Positions 15,382-24,300 of a stretch of 36,112 nucleotides of DNA are shown one piece after another (position 1 is the first letter of the stretch; every line of letters starts with the position of its first letter). Source of the DNA: Clostridiales bacterium (GTDB lineage: Bacteria > Bacillota > Clostridia > Oscillospirales > Oscillospiraceae). A program made the translations under genes and the position numbers. Under the pieces are notes generated by a model, which saw nothing but the letters and a program-made list of their open reading frames with translations, did not search any database and was not told the origin of the DNA. Where the stretch lies: NCBI GenBank assembly GCA_004557655.1, contig SFGJ01000028.1, positions 1 through 36,112 of the forward strand, read 5' to 3'.

Positions 15382-15394
15382 TCGGCGCCTTTGC

Positions 15395-15421
15395 AAAAAA
15401 AATCGCCACGCCTCGGCGTGG
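15395..15421 (-). terminator. Terminator of the 25-codon gene
   Basis: On the minus strand CCACGC-CGAG-GCGTGG (15406-15421) is followed by CGA and eight T residues (15402-15395). The position, 22 bases after the stop of the small ORF, and the long U-run make it a convincing intrinsic terminator. Confidence 0.75.
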
Positions 15422-15442
15422 GGGTCTGTTTCGGGACCGGAC

Positions 15443-15520
15443 TTACCGCTCGCTGGGCTGCCAATCGCAGTCGGCGAAGATCATATCGTCCAGATCGCCC
15501 AAGATCCAGTTGTTCAGCAT
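15443..15520 (-). CDS. Very small gene encoding a 25-residue peptide
   Basis: ATG 15520 to TAA 15443-15445. The peptide starts MLNNWILGDLDD, holds one Cys and two Trp, is strongly acidic in the middle and ends DWQPSER. It has all the parts of a gene: a promoter at 15561-15589, AAGGAGGGCG about 10 bases before the ATG, and a terminator at 15395-15421. It has no obvious signal peptide or membrane span. I do not know the family; a regulatory peptide, a modified-peptide precursor or a structural mRNA leader are all possible. It lies between the DUF1461 gene and mnmG and is transcribed against both. Confidence 0.6.
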   Translation of the reverse strand: MLNNWILGDLDDMIFADCDWQPSER

Positions 15521-15560
15521 AGTACTATCGCCCTCCTTTCTTCTCTTTCATTCCATAGGC

Positions 15561-15589
15561 AGTATAGCACCGTCGCAAGCAGAATGCAA
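15561..15589 (-). promoter_or_regulatory. Promoter of the 25-codon gene
   Basis: On the minus strand TTGCAT (15589-15584), a 17-base spacer and TATACT (15566-15561). The expected transcription start leaves a leader of about 35 bases with an AAGGAGGG ribosome binding site. Confidence 0.7.
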
Positions 15590-15617
15590 GAGCTTTTTGG
15601 AGGCTTTACACAAATTT

Positions 15618-15633
15618 AACAAATATATTTGTT
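15618..15633. promoter_or_regulatory. 16-bp AT palindrome between divergent genes
   Basis: AACAAATATATTTGTT is a perfect palindrome located about 30 bases upstream of the mnmG start and about 30 bases beyond the -35 of the minus-strand small gene. It may be an operator. It does not match a site I know. Confidence 0.35.
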
Positions 15634-15663
15634 TGTTTTTACAAAGATATCGAGGTTTTGGCC

Positions 15664-17505
15664 ATGCAGGAGTTTTTGGCGGGAAAATTTGATATAGCTG
15701 TCATCGGCGCCGGACACGCCGGCATCGAGGCGGCGCTGGCGGCGGCACGGATGGGGCTGGAGACGGTCATCTTCACCATTAATCTGGACGCCGTGGGCAA
15801 TATGCCCTGCAACCCGGCCATCGGCGGCACGGGCAAGGGTCATCTGGTCCGGGAGCTGGACGCTCTGGGCGGCGAGATGGGCAAGGCGGCAGACGCGGCC
15901 TGCATCCAGTACCGGATGCTCAACCGGGGCAAGGGGCCGGCGGTGCATTCTCTCCGGGCGCAGGCGGATCGGCGGAAGTATCAGCAGGTGATGAAGCATA
16001 CGCTGGAGCGGCAGGAGCGCCTCACCGTGCGGCAGGGAGAAATTGTCGACCTGCGGACGGAAAACGGAAGGGTGAAGCAGGTGGTGCTGCGCACCGGAGC
16101 CGTGTTTGCGGTGCGGGCCGTCATCCTCTGCACAGGAACCTATTTGCGGGGACGCACTATTGTGGGCGAGTGCGTGGAGGACTCCGGCCCCGACGGGATG
16201 CACGCCGCGGGAGAACTGACGGAGGCGCTGCTGCGGGAGGGGTTGCCCCTGCGGCGGTTTAAGACCGGAACGCCCCCGAGAGTGAATGCCAGGAGTATTG
16301 ATTTCTCCAAAATGGAGGTGCAGGCCGGGGACAAAGACCCGCTGCCCTTCAGCTTTTCCACGGAGGAGGTGCGGGAAAACCGGGCTGTGTGCTGGCTTAC
16401 CTACACCACGGAGGAAACCCACCGGATCATTCTGGAGAACCTGAACAGAAGTCCCATTTACTCCGGGGTTATTGAGGGTGTCGGCCCCAGATACTGCCCG
16501 TCCATCGAAACGAAGATCGTGCGGTTTCGGGATAAGCCCCGGCACCAGCTCTTCATTGAGCCCATGGGCCTGGACACAGAGGAGATGTATATTCAGGGCT
16601 TCTCCTCCTCCATGCCGGAGGAGGTGCAGCTTCGGATGCTGCGCTCCGTGCCGGGTCTGGAAAACGCCGTGATGATGCGCCCGGCCTACGCCCTGCGGCC
16701 CACCCTGGAGGTAAAATCCATTGAGGGACTGTACGGCGCGGGGCAGTTCAACGGTTCCTCCGGCTACGAGGAGGCGGCGGTGCAGGGCTTTGTGGCCGGT
16801 GTGAACGCAGCGCTGAAGCTCAAGGGCCAGGAGCCGATGATCCTCAAGCGCAGCGAGAGCTATATCGGCACTCTCATCGACGACCTGGTGACAAAGGGTA
16901 CCCAGGAGCCCTACCGCATGATGACCAGCCGGTCGGAGTACCGGCTGCTGCTGCGGCAGGATAACGCCGACAAGCGCCTGACGCCCATCGGGTATAAGCT
17001 GGGTTTGATAAGCGGGGAACGGATGCGGGCCGTGGAGGAAAAATACGCTGCCGTGGAGGCGGAGGTCAAGCGGCTGGAGCACACGGGCATTGCCGGGTGC
17101 GAAGCACTGAACCGCCTGCTTACGGATAGGGGCTCTGCCCCTGTGACCGACGGCGCGCGGCTCATCGACCTGCTGCGGCGACCCCAGATGACTTACGACG
17201 AGCTGATGACCTTCGACCCAGACGCGCCCGCGCTTCCCAAGGCGGTGCGGGAGCAGGTGGAGATCTCGGTGAAGTATGAGGGATACATCCGGCGGCAGCT
17301 CAGCCAGGTGGAGGAATTTGAGAAGCTGGAGCAGCACGCCCTCCCGGCAGACCTGGATTACAGCGGTATTCAGGGTCTGCGGTTGGAGGCGCGAGAGAAG
17401 CTGGCGGCTGTGCGTCCGGTGAATCTGGGGCAGGCCAGCCGCATATCCGGCGTATCCCCGGCGGACATGGGCGCGCTGATGATCTATCTGGAGAAGATAA
17501 AATGA
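15664..17505 (+). CDS. mnmG: tRNA uridine-5-carboxymethylaminomethyl modification enzyme MnmG (GidA)
   Basis: A 613-residue FAD protein; ATG 15664 is preceded by GAGG at 8 bases, so I prefer it to the in-frame TTG 15658. The FAD site is AVIGAGHAGIEAALAAARMG (residues 12-31). Other family blocks are NPAIGGTGKGHLVRELDALGG, CTGTYLRG, GLYGAGQFNGSSGYEEAA and the C-terminal ASRISGVSPADM. With MnmE, MnmG modifies the wobble uridine of several tRNAs. Here mnmE and rsmG are not adjacent; the gene leads an operon with a cyclase-family gene and the MurT/GatD-like pair, joined by ATGA overlaps. Confidence 0.95.
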   Translation: MQEFLAGKFDIAVIGAGHAGIEAALAAARMGLETVIFTINLDAVGNMPCNPAIGGTGKGHLVRELDALGGEMGKAADAACIQYRMLNRGKGPAVHSLRAQADRRKYQQVMKHTLERQERLTVRQGEIVDLRTENGRVKQVVLRTGAVFAVRAVILCTGTYLRGRTIVGECVEDSGPDGMHAAGELTEALLREGLPLRRFKTGTPPRVNARSIDFSKMEVQAGDKDPLPFSFSTEEVRENRAVCWLTYTTEETHRIILENLNRSPIYSGVIEGVGPRYCPSIETKIVRFRDKPRHQLFIEPMGLDTEEMYIQGFSSSMPEEVQLRMLRSVPGLENAVMMRPAYALRPTLEVKSIEGLYGAGQFNGSSGYEEAAVQGFVAGVNAALKLKGQEPMILKRSESYIGTLIDDLVTKGTQEPYRMMTSRSEYRLLLRQDNADKRLTPIGYKLGLISGERMRAVEEKYAAVEAEVKRLEHTGIAGCEALNRLLTDRGSAPVTDGARLIDLLRRPQMTYDELMTFDPDAPALPKAVREQVEISVKYEGYIRRQLSQVEEFEKLEQHALPADLDYSGIQGLRLEAREKLAAVRPVNLGQASRISGVSPADMGALMIYLEKIK

Positions 17506-18140
17506 CAGTACATGAATTGACACACACCATTACAAACACTATGCCTGTCTACCCCGGCACGGGACAGCCGGTTCTCACCACCGCCTGCACCATTGAGAAG
17601 ACGGGCTACCGGGAGACGCTGCTGCATATGTACTCCCACACCGGGACGCACATGGATGCTCCGGCGCACATGATCGAAGGCGGCAAGCCCCTGGACGCTT
17701 TTCCGGCGGAGGCCTTTGTGGGGCGCGGCTTCGTGCTGGACTGCCGGGGGCAGGGCGAGATTTCTCCGGAGCTGCTGCGGCAGCATGAGGAGGCCATCCG
17801 GCAGGTTGACTTTTTGCTCTTTTGCACCGGATGGGATAAATTCTGGGGGCAGGCGCGATATTTTGAGGATTTCCCCTGTCTGACAGCGGAGGCGGCGGCC
17901 TTTGTGGCATCCCTCCCCCTCAAAGGCGTGGGGGAGGATTCCATTTCGCTGGACCCCTGCGACAGCGTGAGGTTTCCCAACCACATGACCCTGCTGGGCA
18001 GAAATTTTCTGAATACGGAAAATTTGAAGGATTTGGATCAACTCATCGGCAGGCCCTTTACCTTTGTGACGCTGCCGCTGAAATTTGAAAACGCCGACGG
18101 CTGTTCCTGCCGGGCGGTGGCGATAACGGAGGAGGAATGA
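17502..18140 (+). CDS. Cyclase / kynurenine-formamidase family metal hydrolase
   Basis: A 212-residue protein of the cyclase superfamily. The metal-binding signature SHTGTHMDAPAHM lies near residues 45-57, and MPVYPGTGQPV near residue 14 matches the family start. Relatives include bacterial arylformamidases and isatin hydrolase; no tryptophan-degradation genes are nearby, so the substrate is open. The start overlaps the mnmG stop by 4 bases. Confidence 0.85.
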   Translation: MTVHELTHTITNTMPVYPGTGQPVLTTACTIEKTGYRETLLHMYSHTGTHMDAPAHMIEGGKPLDAFPAEAFVGRGFVLDCRGQGEISPELLRQHEEAIRQVDFLLFCTGWDKFWGQARYFEDFPCLTAEAAAFVASLPLKGVGEDSISLDPCDSVRFPNHMTLLGRNFLNTENLKDLDQLIGRPFTFVTLPLKFENADGCSCRAVAITEEE

Positions 18141-19540
18141 CTCATATGGGTAGGCTACGGTTTTTATTTGCGCTGTGGATGGCCAAGCTTTCCGTCCCGG
18201 CGCTGAAGATCACACATCACGACGGCACGGATTTCCCCGGCTCCTTGGCCTGCAGGCTGTGTCCGGATTTTCTGCGGTATATTGGCAGGCCCGGGACCAT
18301 TGTGGCCGTCACCGGCACCAACGGTAAAACCACCGTCACCAACACCATTGCGGACATTCTGGAGATGAACGGAAAAAGGGTCCTCAGCAACCGGGCGGGC
18401 TCCAATATGTGGTCCGGCATCGCCACCACGCTACTGCTCGGCTGCAATTTGGGCGGTAAGCTGCGCAAGGGCTATGACATCGCTGTTTTGGAGGTGGACG
18501 AGCGCTCCAGCCCCCGGATCTACCCCTTCATCCAACCGGATGTGCTGGTGGTGACCAACCTGTACCGGGACTCTATCAAGCGCAACGGACACAGCGAGTT
18601 CATCTTCGGCAAGATCGCCCAGGCCCTGCCTGCCAAGACCCGGCTGCTTTTAAACGGCGACGACATGATCTCCGGTCTTTTGGGTGAGGGAGTCAATCCC
18701 CGCACCTTTTACCGGGTGGCACGGACGACACGCTCCACCGACGGCTGCCCCAACACCGCCTGTGATCGGTCAGCCTGCCCCCACTGCGGACATCTGCTGC
18801 AGTTTGACTATTACCACTACCACCACATCGGCAAAGCCCACTGTCTCCACTGCGGCTTTTCCCTGCCGGAGGCCACCTTTGAGGCGGCAGAAGTGGACTT
18901 TGACAAGGGCTGCTTCACCTTCCGGGAGCCGGGACAGGCAGATCTCCATCTGCATTCCAAACAGGGGAATCTGTTCAGCGTGTTTAATGTCACCGCCGCC
19001 GTGGGCTGCTGCCGGATGCTGGGTCTGGCCGGGGAGGACATTGCGCAGGCCGTGGAAGCACCCCCAGTCCAGACGGGTCGCTTTGAACGCAGACAGGCAG
19101 GCAAGCTGGAGATCGTAACCATGCTGAGCAAAAACCAGAATCCCATCTCCAGCACCCAGAGTATTGCACAGCTTTCCCATATGGCAGGGGAGAAAACCGT
19201 GGTGCTGACCATCACGGATTCTCTGGATAAGCTGCACGGCCATGAGGATATCTCCTGGCTGTACGACACAGATTTTGACGCGCTGAAGGATGCGTCCGTG
19301 GAATCGGTGTATATCGGCGGCAGGCGGTGCTACGATCTGGCCCTGCGGCTGATCCTGGGGGGTGTGCCGGAGGAGAAGCTGCGGCTTTTCACCGATTACG
19401 GTGAACTGGAACAGACGCTGCTGGCGCAAGCGCCCAAGGAGGGCACAGTGGCCATTTTCTTCGAGCTGTACGCCAAGCCTATTGCCATGGGGATACGCAA
19501 AGCGCTGCTGGAGCGGGCCGGTGAGGAGGTGCAGGCATGA
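18137..19540 (+). CDS. MurT-like Mur ligase family protein, divergent
   Basis: A 467-residue Mur-ligase-fold protein: N-terminal LRFLFALWMAKL, Walker A VTGTNGKTT (58-66), LEVDERSSPRIYP, and a zinc-ribbon insertion with CPHCGH (214-219) and CLHCG (236-240) plus extra Cys204 and Cys209, as in MurT. The C-terminal DUF1727 region is unusual: where MurT usually reads KNPAGFNQ it has KNQNPISSTQ, and the usual NDN-ADGRD region reads TDSLDKLHGHEDISWLYD. MurT with GatD amidates the glutamate of lipid II in Gram-positives; whether this protein does so is doubtful. ATG 18137 overlaps the upstream stop; ATG 18146 has better ribosome-binding-site spacing and is equally likely. Confidence 0.75.
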   Translation: MTHMGRLRFLFALWMAKLSVPALKITHHDGTDFPGSLACRLCPDFLRYIGRPGTIVAVTGTNGKTTVTNTIADILEMNGKRVLSNRAGSNMWSGIATTLLLGCNLGGKLRKGYDIAVLEVDERSSPRIYPFIQPDVLVVTNLYRDSIKRNGHSEFIFGKIAQALPAKTRLLLNGDDMISGLLGEGVNPRTFYRVARTTRSTDGCPNTACDRSACPHCGHLLQFDYYHYHHIGKAHCLHCGFSLPEATFEAAEVDFDKGCFTFREPGQADLHLHSKQGNLFSVFNVTAAVGCCRMLGLAGEDIAQAVEAPPVQTGRFERRQAGKLEIVTMLSKNQNPISSTQSIAQLSHMAGEKTVVLTITDSLDKLHGHEDISWLYDTDFDALKDASVESVYIGGRRCYDLALRLILGGVPEEKLRLFTDYGELEQTLLAQAPKEGTVAIFFELYAKPIAMGIRKALLERAGEEVQA

Positions 19541-20268
19541 AAAAAATCGTGATAGAAGCCCTGTACGGCGAGTACAGCAACCTGTACGGTGACCGGGGCA
19601 ATCTCCTCTATGTGCAGGAGAAGCTCCGCCGGGCGGGAGCAGAGGTGGAATTGGTACAGACCCACCTGTTCGACCGGCCGGCCTTCGCAGACAGGCCCGT
19701 AGACTTCCTCTACATCGGGCCCTGCACCGAGAGCCAGCAGGAACAGGAGCTTGCCCATCTGCGCCCCTACGCCGATGCCCTGCGCCAGCGCATGGAGAGA
19801 GATGCCGTCACCCTGGCCACAGGCAACGCCTTTGAGCTGTTCGGTAAGGCCATTCTCTGCGAGGACGGACGGGAAATAGATGGTCTGGGCTTTTATTCCA
19901 CCACGGCAAAGCGGTTTTCAGATCTCCGTTATAATGCGCTGTGTCTGGGCGTAAGCGGTGAGGACAAGCTCGTTGGATTTAAAAATCAGCTCTCCCACAG
20001 CTTCGGCGAGACAGGCAGCCCCTTTCTCACTATGGAAACCGGCACGGGCCTGAACCCGGAGACAAAGGCGGAGGGCTTTCGCCGCGGGAATTTCATCGCC
20101 ACCTATCTCCTGGGTCCGCTACTGCCGCTGAACCCGCAATTTGCCCGGTCTGTGCTGCGGCAAATTGCTCCGGAGGCGGAGTTTGCGCCCCTGCCCTATG
20201 AGGAGGAGGCCTACCGTATGCGTCTGGAGGAATTGAGCCGTCCCGATGCCAACAAGAATTCCCACTGA
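19537..20268 (+). CDS. GatD-like glutamine amidotransferase fold, catalytic residues missing
   Basis: A 243-residue class I glutamine amidotransferase-like protein of the GatD type: ALYGEYSNLYGDRGNLLYVQ at the N-terminus, YIGPCTESQQEQ, GFKNQLSHSFG, and RRGNFIATYLLGPLLPLNP near the end. GatD normally has a nucleophile Cys in a CGGYQ motif and a His in TYLHGPLL. Here the first region reads LATGNAFELFG (93-103) and the second TYLLGPLL, so Cys and His are both absent. It overlaps the MurT-like gene by 4 bases and should be its partner, but glutaminase activity is not expected. The lost residues are seen directly; the consequence is inferred. Confidence 0.75.
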   Translation: MKKIVIEALYGEYSNLYGDRGNLLYVQEKLRRAGAEVELVQTHLFDRPAFADRPVDFLYIGPCTESQQEQELAHLRPYADALRQRMERDAVTLATGNAFELFGKAILCEDGREIDGLGFYSTTAKRFSDLRYNALCLGVSGEDKLVGFKNQLSHSFGETGSPFLTMETGTGLNPETKAEGFRRGNFIATYLLGPLLPLNPQFARSVLRQIAPEAEFAPLPYEEEAYRMRLEELSRPDANKNSH

Positions 20269-20280
20269 CGGAGGTGGATT

Positions 20281-21291
20281 ATGGGAAAACTGCGCTATCT
20301 CACCCGGGTCATCAGCGGCGTGCGCTTTGACAAGCTGAACCGGGTGCTGGAAAAGGTGAAGGAAAAAAGCGGGCAGAGTAAAGTGTTTACCTTTTTTGAT
20401 ATTTTGATCTGCGTCGCCAGATACGGAGCCGGATACTATGACTACCTGATGTTCGGATTTTACGACATGAACGGCCGCCAGCGGGACACCTACCTGACCC
20501 GGGTGCGCAACAAGAAGGTCATGGATCTGATGAACGATCCTGCCTACGGAGATGAATTTGACGACAAGCTGCGCTTTAACCAACGCTTTGCCAAATATCT
20601 GGGCCGCAAGACCCTCAATGCAGAGACCGCCACGGTGGAGGAACTGACGGCGTTTCTGGAGGGCCAGGAGGCTATCTTTGCCAAGATCAACCACGGTGAC
20701 TGCGGCCGGGGCGTGCACAAGCTGTATGTGAAGGACTTTGAGGGTCCTGCCGTCATGCTGGACTATATCAGGGAAAACAATCTGTCGGTGCTGGAGCATG
20801 TGCTGCCCCAGCACGAAGACATGACCCGGCTCCACCCCTCGTCGGTAAACACCATGCGCATCCTGACGGATCTGGTGGACGGGCAGGTACATGTGGCCTA
20901 CATCACCGTGAAAATGGGCCGGGGAGGCGGTGTGTGCGACAACTCCGGCCAGGGAGGCATCCTGTGCCGGGTGGACACGCAGACGGGTAAGATCTGCTCT
21001 CCTGCCACGGACGATTATTTTAATGTCTATGAAAAGCACCCGGACACCGGCATTGTACTGCAGGGCTATCAGCTTCCCATGGTGCCCCAGGCTATCGCCC
21101 TGGCCAAGGAGGCCGCCCGGGAAATCCCGCAGGTGGGCCATGTGGGATGGGATATGGCCATCACCCCCGACGGCCCCGCCATCATCGAGGGCAACGAGTG
21201 TCCCGGCACGGACCTGTGCCAGCTTGCACCGTTTTATCCGGAAAAGCGCGGCCTGTGGCCCTATTACAAGGAACTGCTGGGGATCAAGTGA
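20281..21291 (+). CDS. ATP-grasp protein of the sugar-transfer-associated family
   Basis: A 336-residue protein resembling the sugar-transfer-associated ATP-grasp family. An N-terminal helical region is followed by an ATP-grasp domain: IFAKINHGDCGRGVHKL (Lys and Gly-rich loop), VLEHVLPQHEDM, SSVNTMRILTDLVDG, and the metal-binding end GWDMAITPDGPAIIEGNECPGTD. Such genes are often found among cell-surface polysaccharide genes, and the substrate is not known. GGAGG lies before ATG 20281, 12 bases after the GatD-like stop, so it belongs to the same operon. A terminator follows. Confidence 0.75.
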   Translation: MGKLRYLTRVISGVRFDKLNRVLEKVKEKSGQSKVFTFFDILICVARYGAGYYDYLMFGFYDMNGRQRDTYLTRVRNKKVMDLMNDPAYGDEFDDKLRFNQRFAKYLGRKTLNAETATVEELTAFLEGQEAIFAKINHGDCGRGVHKLYVKDFEGPAVMLDYIRENNLSVLEHVLPQHEDMTRLHPSSVNTMRILTDLVDGQVHVAYITVKMGRGGGVCDNSGQGGILCRVDTQTGKICSPATDDYFNVYEKHPDTGIVLQGYQLPMVPQAIALAKEAAREIPQVGHVGWDMAITPDGPAIIEGNECPGTDLCQLAPFYPEKRGLWPYYKELLGIK

Positions 21292-21303
21292 TCCTTATAA
21301 TAT

Positions 21304-21336
21304 GAAGAGGGACACGCCGGAAGCGTGTCCCTCTTC
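21304..21336. terminator. Shared terminator between converging genes
   Basis: A perfect 14-bp stem, GAAGAGGGACACGC 21304-21317 with 21323-21336, loop CGGAA, between the converging ATP-grasp and nifJ genes. AT-rich sequence on both sides suits termination in both directions. Confidence 0.8.
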
Positions 21337-21355
21337 AATATTTCAGCCGTAAGGA

Positions 21356-24300
21356 TTACTTGTTGTACATCTCGATGAGCTTGAGCAGATGCTCGTAGCG
21401 GGCCTTGGCCTCCTCCTCGTTGCGACGGAAGAGCTCACCGGCGCGATCCGGGAACTCGCGGGTCAGACGGGAGTAGCGGGCCTCGTTCATCAGGAACTCC
21501 TGATAGCCGCCGGCGGGCGCCTTGGAATCCAGAGTGAATTTCTTCTCGGCCTCGGGATTGTAGCGGAACAGGTTCCAGTAACCGCAATCCACAGCCTTCT
21601 TCATTTCCTTCTGGCAGTTCATCATGCCGCCCTTGATGGAATGCATCTCGCAGGGGCTGTAGCCGATGATCAGGGACGGGCCGTGATAGGCCTCGGCCTC
21701 GGTGATGGCCTTGATGGTCTGAGCGGGATTGGCGCCCATAGCCACCTGTGCTACATACACATAGCCGTACTGCATGGCGATCTCGGCAAGGCTCTTCTTT
21801 TTCACTTCCTTACCGGCAGCGGCAAACTGTGCCACCTGGCCGATGTTGGAGGCCTTGGAGGCCTGGCCGCCGGTGTTGGAATAGACCTCGGTATCGAAGA
21901 CGAAGATGTTCACATCCTGCTTGGAGGCGATGACATGGTCCAGTCCGCCGTAGCCAATGTCGTAGGCCCAACCGTCGCCGCCGAAGATCCACATGGACTT
22001 CTTGGCCAGGTACTCCTTCTTGCCGAGGATCTCAGCCGCCAGCGTGCAGGCCTCGCAGCCGCAGTAGGGGATGCCCTTGGCCAGCTTATCCTCCTCGATG
22101 GCGATCATGTCCTTGACCTTCTCGCCGTACATCTCCTTGGCCTTCTCGCTCTTGAAGAACGCCAGAGACTCCTTGGTGGTGGCGATGTTCTCCTCCAACG
22201 CCTTGACATAGGCACGGGCAGCCTCGGCATTGGCGTTGCCGTCGTCCTTGGTGTCCAGCCAAGCCTGGGCAGCGGCCTTCAGCTCGGGACGGGCATAGTC
22301 AATGGCGATGAGCTTGCGGGTGGCAGCGACCAGATCCTCACGGATCTTGTTCTGGCCGACAAACATACCCAGGCCGTGCTCCGCGTTGTCCTCGAACAGG
22401 GAGTTGCACCATGCGGGACCGTGGCCCTCCTTATTGGTGCAGTAGGGAGAGGTGGCAGCGGGACCGCCCCAGATAGAGGAGCAGCCGGTGGCGTTGGAAA
22501 CATACATACGCTCACCGAAGAGCTGGGTCACCAGACGGGCATAGCTGGTCTCGGCGCAGCCGGCGCAGGAGCCGGAGAACTCCAGCATGGGCTGCTTGAA
22601 CTGGCTGCCCTTGACGGAATTGTCCTGCATATCCTTCTTCTCGGTGACCTTGCTGACGCAGTAGTTGAACACATCCTGCTGCGCAAGCTCGCCCTCCTGG
22701 GAAACCATGGACAGAGCGCTCACCGGGCACACCCCGACGCAGACGCCGCAGCCCATGCAGTCCAACGGGGAAACGGTCATGGTGTACTGATACACGCCCT
22801 TGCCCTTGCCGGCCTTCACATCCACGATCTTGGCGGCGGCGGGGGCGGCAGCGGCTTCCTCGGCAGTCAGGGCGAAGGGACGGATGGTGGCGTGGGGGCA
22901 GACATAGGCGCACTGGTTGCACTGGATGCACTTGGTGCTGTCCCAGGTGGGGACGGAGACGGCTACGCCGCGCTTTTCATAGGCGGAGGCGCCCAGCTCA
23001 AACTGGCCGTCCACATGGTCCACAAAGGCGGACACGGGCAGGCTGTCGCCGTCCATCTTGCCCACGGGCTCCAGGATCTCCTTGACCATCTTTACCAGCT
23101 CGGGCTTGCCCTCCAGAACGCGGGTATCCGGCTCGTCCACGGCGTTGGCCCAGTCGGCGGGAATGTCGATCTTCTTGAAGGCGGTGGCGCCCAGGTCGAT
23201 GGCCTTGTGGTTCATGTCCACAATATCCTGGCCCTTCTTCAGATAGGAGGCGGTGGCCTTCTCCTTCATGTAGCGGATGGCGTCCTCCTGGGGCATGACC
23301 TTGGCCAGAGTGAAGAACGCGGACTGAAGGATGGTGTTGTTGCGCTTGCCCATGCCGATCTCGAGAGCCAGATCAATGGCGTTGATGGTGTAGAGCTGGA
23401 TGTTGTTCTGAGCGATATAGCGCTTGGCATCGGCCTTCAGGTGGTGGTTCAGCTCGTCCATATCCCACTGGCAGTTGATCATGAACACGCCGCCGGGCTT
23501 GACATCATTGACCATCTTAAAGCCCTTGGTGATATAGCTGGGGTTGTGGCAGGCCACGAAGTCAGCCTTGTTGATATAATAAGGAGAACGGATGGGCTTA
23601 TCACCGAAGCGCAGATGGCTGATGGTGACGCCGCCGGTCTTCTTGGAGTCGTACTGGAAGTAGGCCTGCACATACTTGTCGGTGTGGTCGCCGATGATCT
23701 TGATGGAGTTCTTGTTGGCGCCCACGGTGCCGTCGCCACCGAGACCCCAGAACTTGCACTCGATGGTGCCGGGAGCTGCGGTGTTGGGGCAGTTGGCATC
23801 CTCAGGCAGAGAGAGATTGGTCACATCGTCCACGATGCCGATGGTGAACTGGCGCTTCATCTCGTCCTTCTTCAGCTCGTTATACACGGCAAAGACAGAG
23901 GCGGGAGGCGTATCCTTGCTGCCCAGACCGTAACGGCCGCCGATGACGGCCACATCGTTCATGCCGGCATTGGCAAGAGCGGTGACAACATCCTGATACA
24001 GAGGCTCGCCCATGGCGCCGGGCTCCTTGGTGCGGTCCAGAACGGCGATCTTCTTGCAGGTGGCGGGGATGGCGGCGATGAGCTTCTCAGGAGCGAAGGG
24101 ACGGTACAGACGCACCTTCACCAGGCCAACCTTCTCGCCGTGGGCGTTGAGATAATCGATGACTTCCTCGGCCACATCGCAGATGGAGCCCATGGCCACG
24201 ATGACACGGTCAGCGTCGGCGGCGCCGTAGTAGTTAAACAGCTTATAGTCGGTGCCCAGCTTGGCATTGACCATGTCCATGTACTTCTCCACCACGGCGG

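Noticed and set aside
15616..17523. A 635-codon open frame on the minus strand, opposite mnmG
   Set aside because: It is a shadow of mnmG with high His and Gly content and no recognisable domain.
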